Below, piece by piece: positions 42,397 through 42,705 of a stretch of 42,705 bases of DNA. The translations under genes and the position numbers were made by a program. Position 1 is the first letter of the stretch. The number at the start of each line of letters is the position of its first letter. Below the pieces are notes generated by a model. That model searched no databases. It saw nothing but the letters and a program-made list of their open reading frames with translations, and had not been told where the DNA came from. The stretch spans positions 1-42,705 of the forward strand of contig CADCIK010000012.1 of assembly GCA_902801415.1 (NCBI GenBank), read 5' to 3'. This DNA comes from an uncultured Lachnospiraceae bacterium (GTDB lineage Bacteria > Bacillota > Clostridia > Lachnospirales > Lachnospiraceae).

Positions 42397-42485
42397 ATTA
42401 TCATTTAATAGCAAGAAGACCTCTTCTTCAGTTCACAGGCTTAACAGTTGATCGGTCGGAGACCTCGGCCGTATCCGAAATGGGG

Positions 42486-42705
42486 TCAGGCAAGGTGAAA
42501 GGTCCTTCCGAAAGGAAGCTCTTCTCCCGGCAGACAGGTAATTACCAAAGGTGTATTGGCCAAGACGGAACGGATATAGGCGATTGACTTTTCCCTTTCT
42601 TCTTTGGTCATGCCGGCAAAGGGTTCATCCATCAGACGGACATCGGAAGGAATGATGCAGGCTCTGATGATGCAGACCATGCGGCGCTGGGCAGGGGTCA
42701 GATCT
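42486..42705 (-). CDS. ABC transporter ATP-binding protein, C-terminal fragment (cut by window edge)
   Basis: Only the last 72 codons are visible; the start is beyond the window. A degenerate signature motif (LTPAQRRM, against the usual LSGGQ) is followed by Walker B VRLMDEPFAGM and a C-terminal tail ending FHLA. The match is to an ABC ATPase; its signature lacks the normal SGG, which may signal an unusual or regulatory ATPase. An internal ATG at 42680 is not the true start. Confidence 0.7.
   Translation of the reverse strand, partial: DLTPAQRRMVCIIRACIIPSDVRLMDEPFAGMTKEEREKSIAYIRSVLANTPLVITCLPGEELPFGRTFHLA

Noticed and set aside
1..42705. tRNA, rRNA, insertion sequence, prophage or attachment site
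   Set aside because: I looked in all gaps and found no cloverleaf, TTCGANTC-type arm, transposase, integrase or terminal inverted repeats.

Overview
The window is a 42.7 kb chromosomal stretch of moderate GC content, almost wholly coding. It is most likely from an anaerobic Bacillota (Clostridia, probably Lachnospiraceae). The evidence is the gene families (DhaS-like TetR regulator, MMPL plus secreted heptad-repeat protein, FMN-riboswitch-controlled RibU, NfeD/SPFH pair, ATP-type PfkA, class II LysRS), strong AGGAGG-type ribosome binding sites, several GTG/TTG starts and many intrinsic terminators. I see no rRNA, tRNA, CRISPR array, insertion sequence, phage or integrase gene. This is core chromosome with a few lineage-specific islands.

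Left part (1-11.7 kb): the end of a flavin-dependent oxidoreductase with its DUF1667 partner, two unknown proteins, a CYTH-domain protein (minus strand), a DUF1624-type acyltransferase and a VTT-domain membrane protein. Next comes a compact export-type module: a TetR regulator, an operator-like palindrome, a strong terminator, an MMPL/RND permease, a 1041-residue secreted rod built of 24 + 20 consecutive heptads, and an MntP-like membrane protein. This module is the best candidate for an under-described system.

Middle (11.7-22 kb): a minus-strand phosphoglucomutase with a structured leader of about 200 nt, three consecutive family-2 glycosyltransferases, a coiled-coil tail-anchored protein, a flavin reductase-like protein, and murA behind a promoter whose -35 box lies inside a perfect palindrome. 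An FMN riboswitch then controls the riboflavin transporter gene ribU. Much of this part could serve cell-envelope polysaccharide assembly (sugar-phosphate supply, glycosyl transfer, peptidoglycan precursor), but that link is inference.

Right part (22-42.7 kb): housekeeping genes in one direction. tsaE-tsaB-rimI-rnz-tsaD-ispD-dnaE combines tRNA t6A modification, tRNA 3' processing, isoprenoid synthesis and replication. It is followed by pfkA, a TrmH-type methyltransferase, nfeD-SPFH, argF, birA, a conserved unknown, dusB, greA and lysS. The LysRS carries an extra C-terminal tRNA-binding OB domain. The window ends with an unknown lipoprotein, a DMT permease and the 3' end of an ABC ATPase gene on the minus strand.

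All names come from reading the translated sequences by eye; no database search was run.
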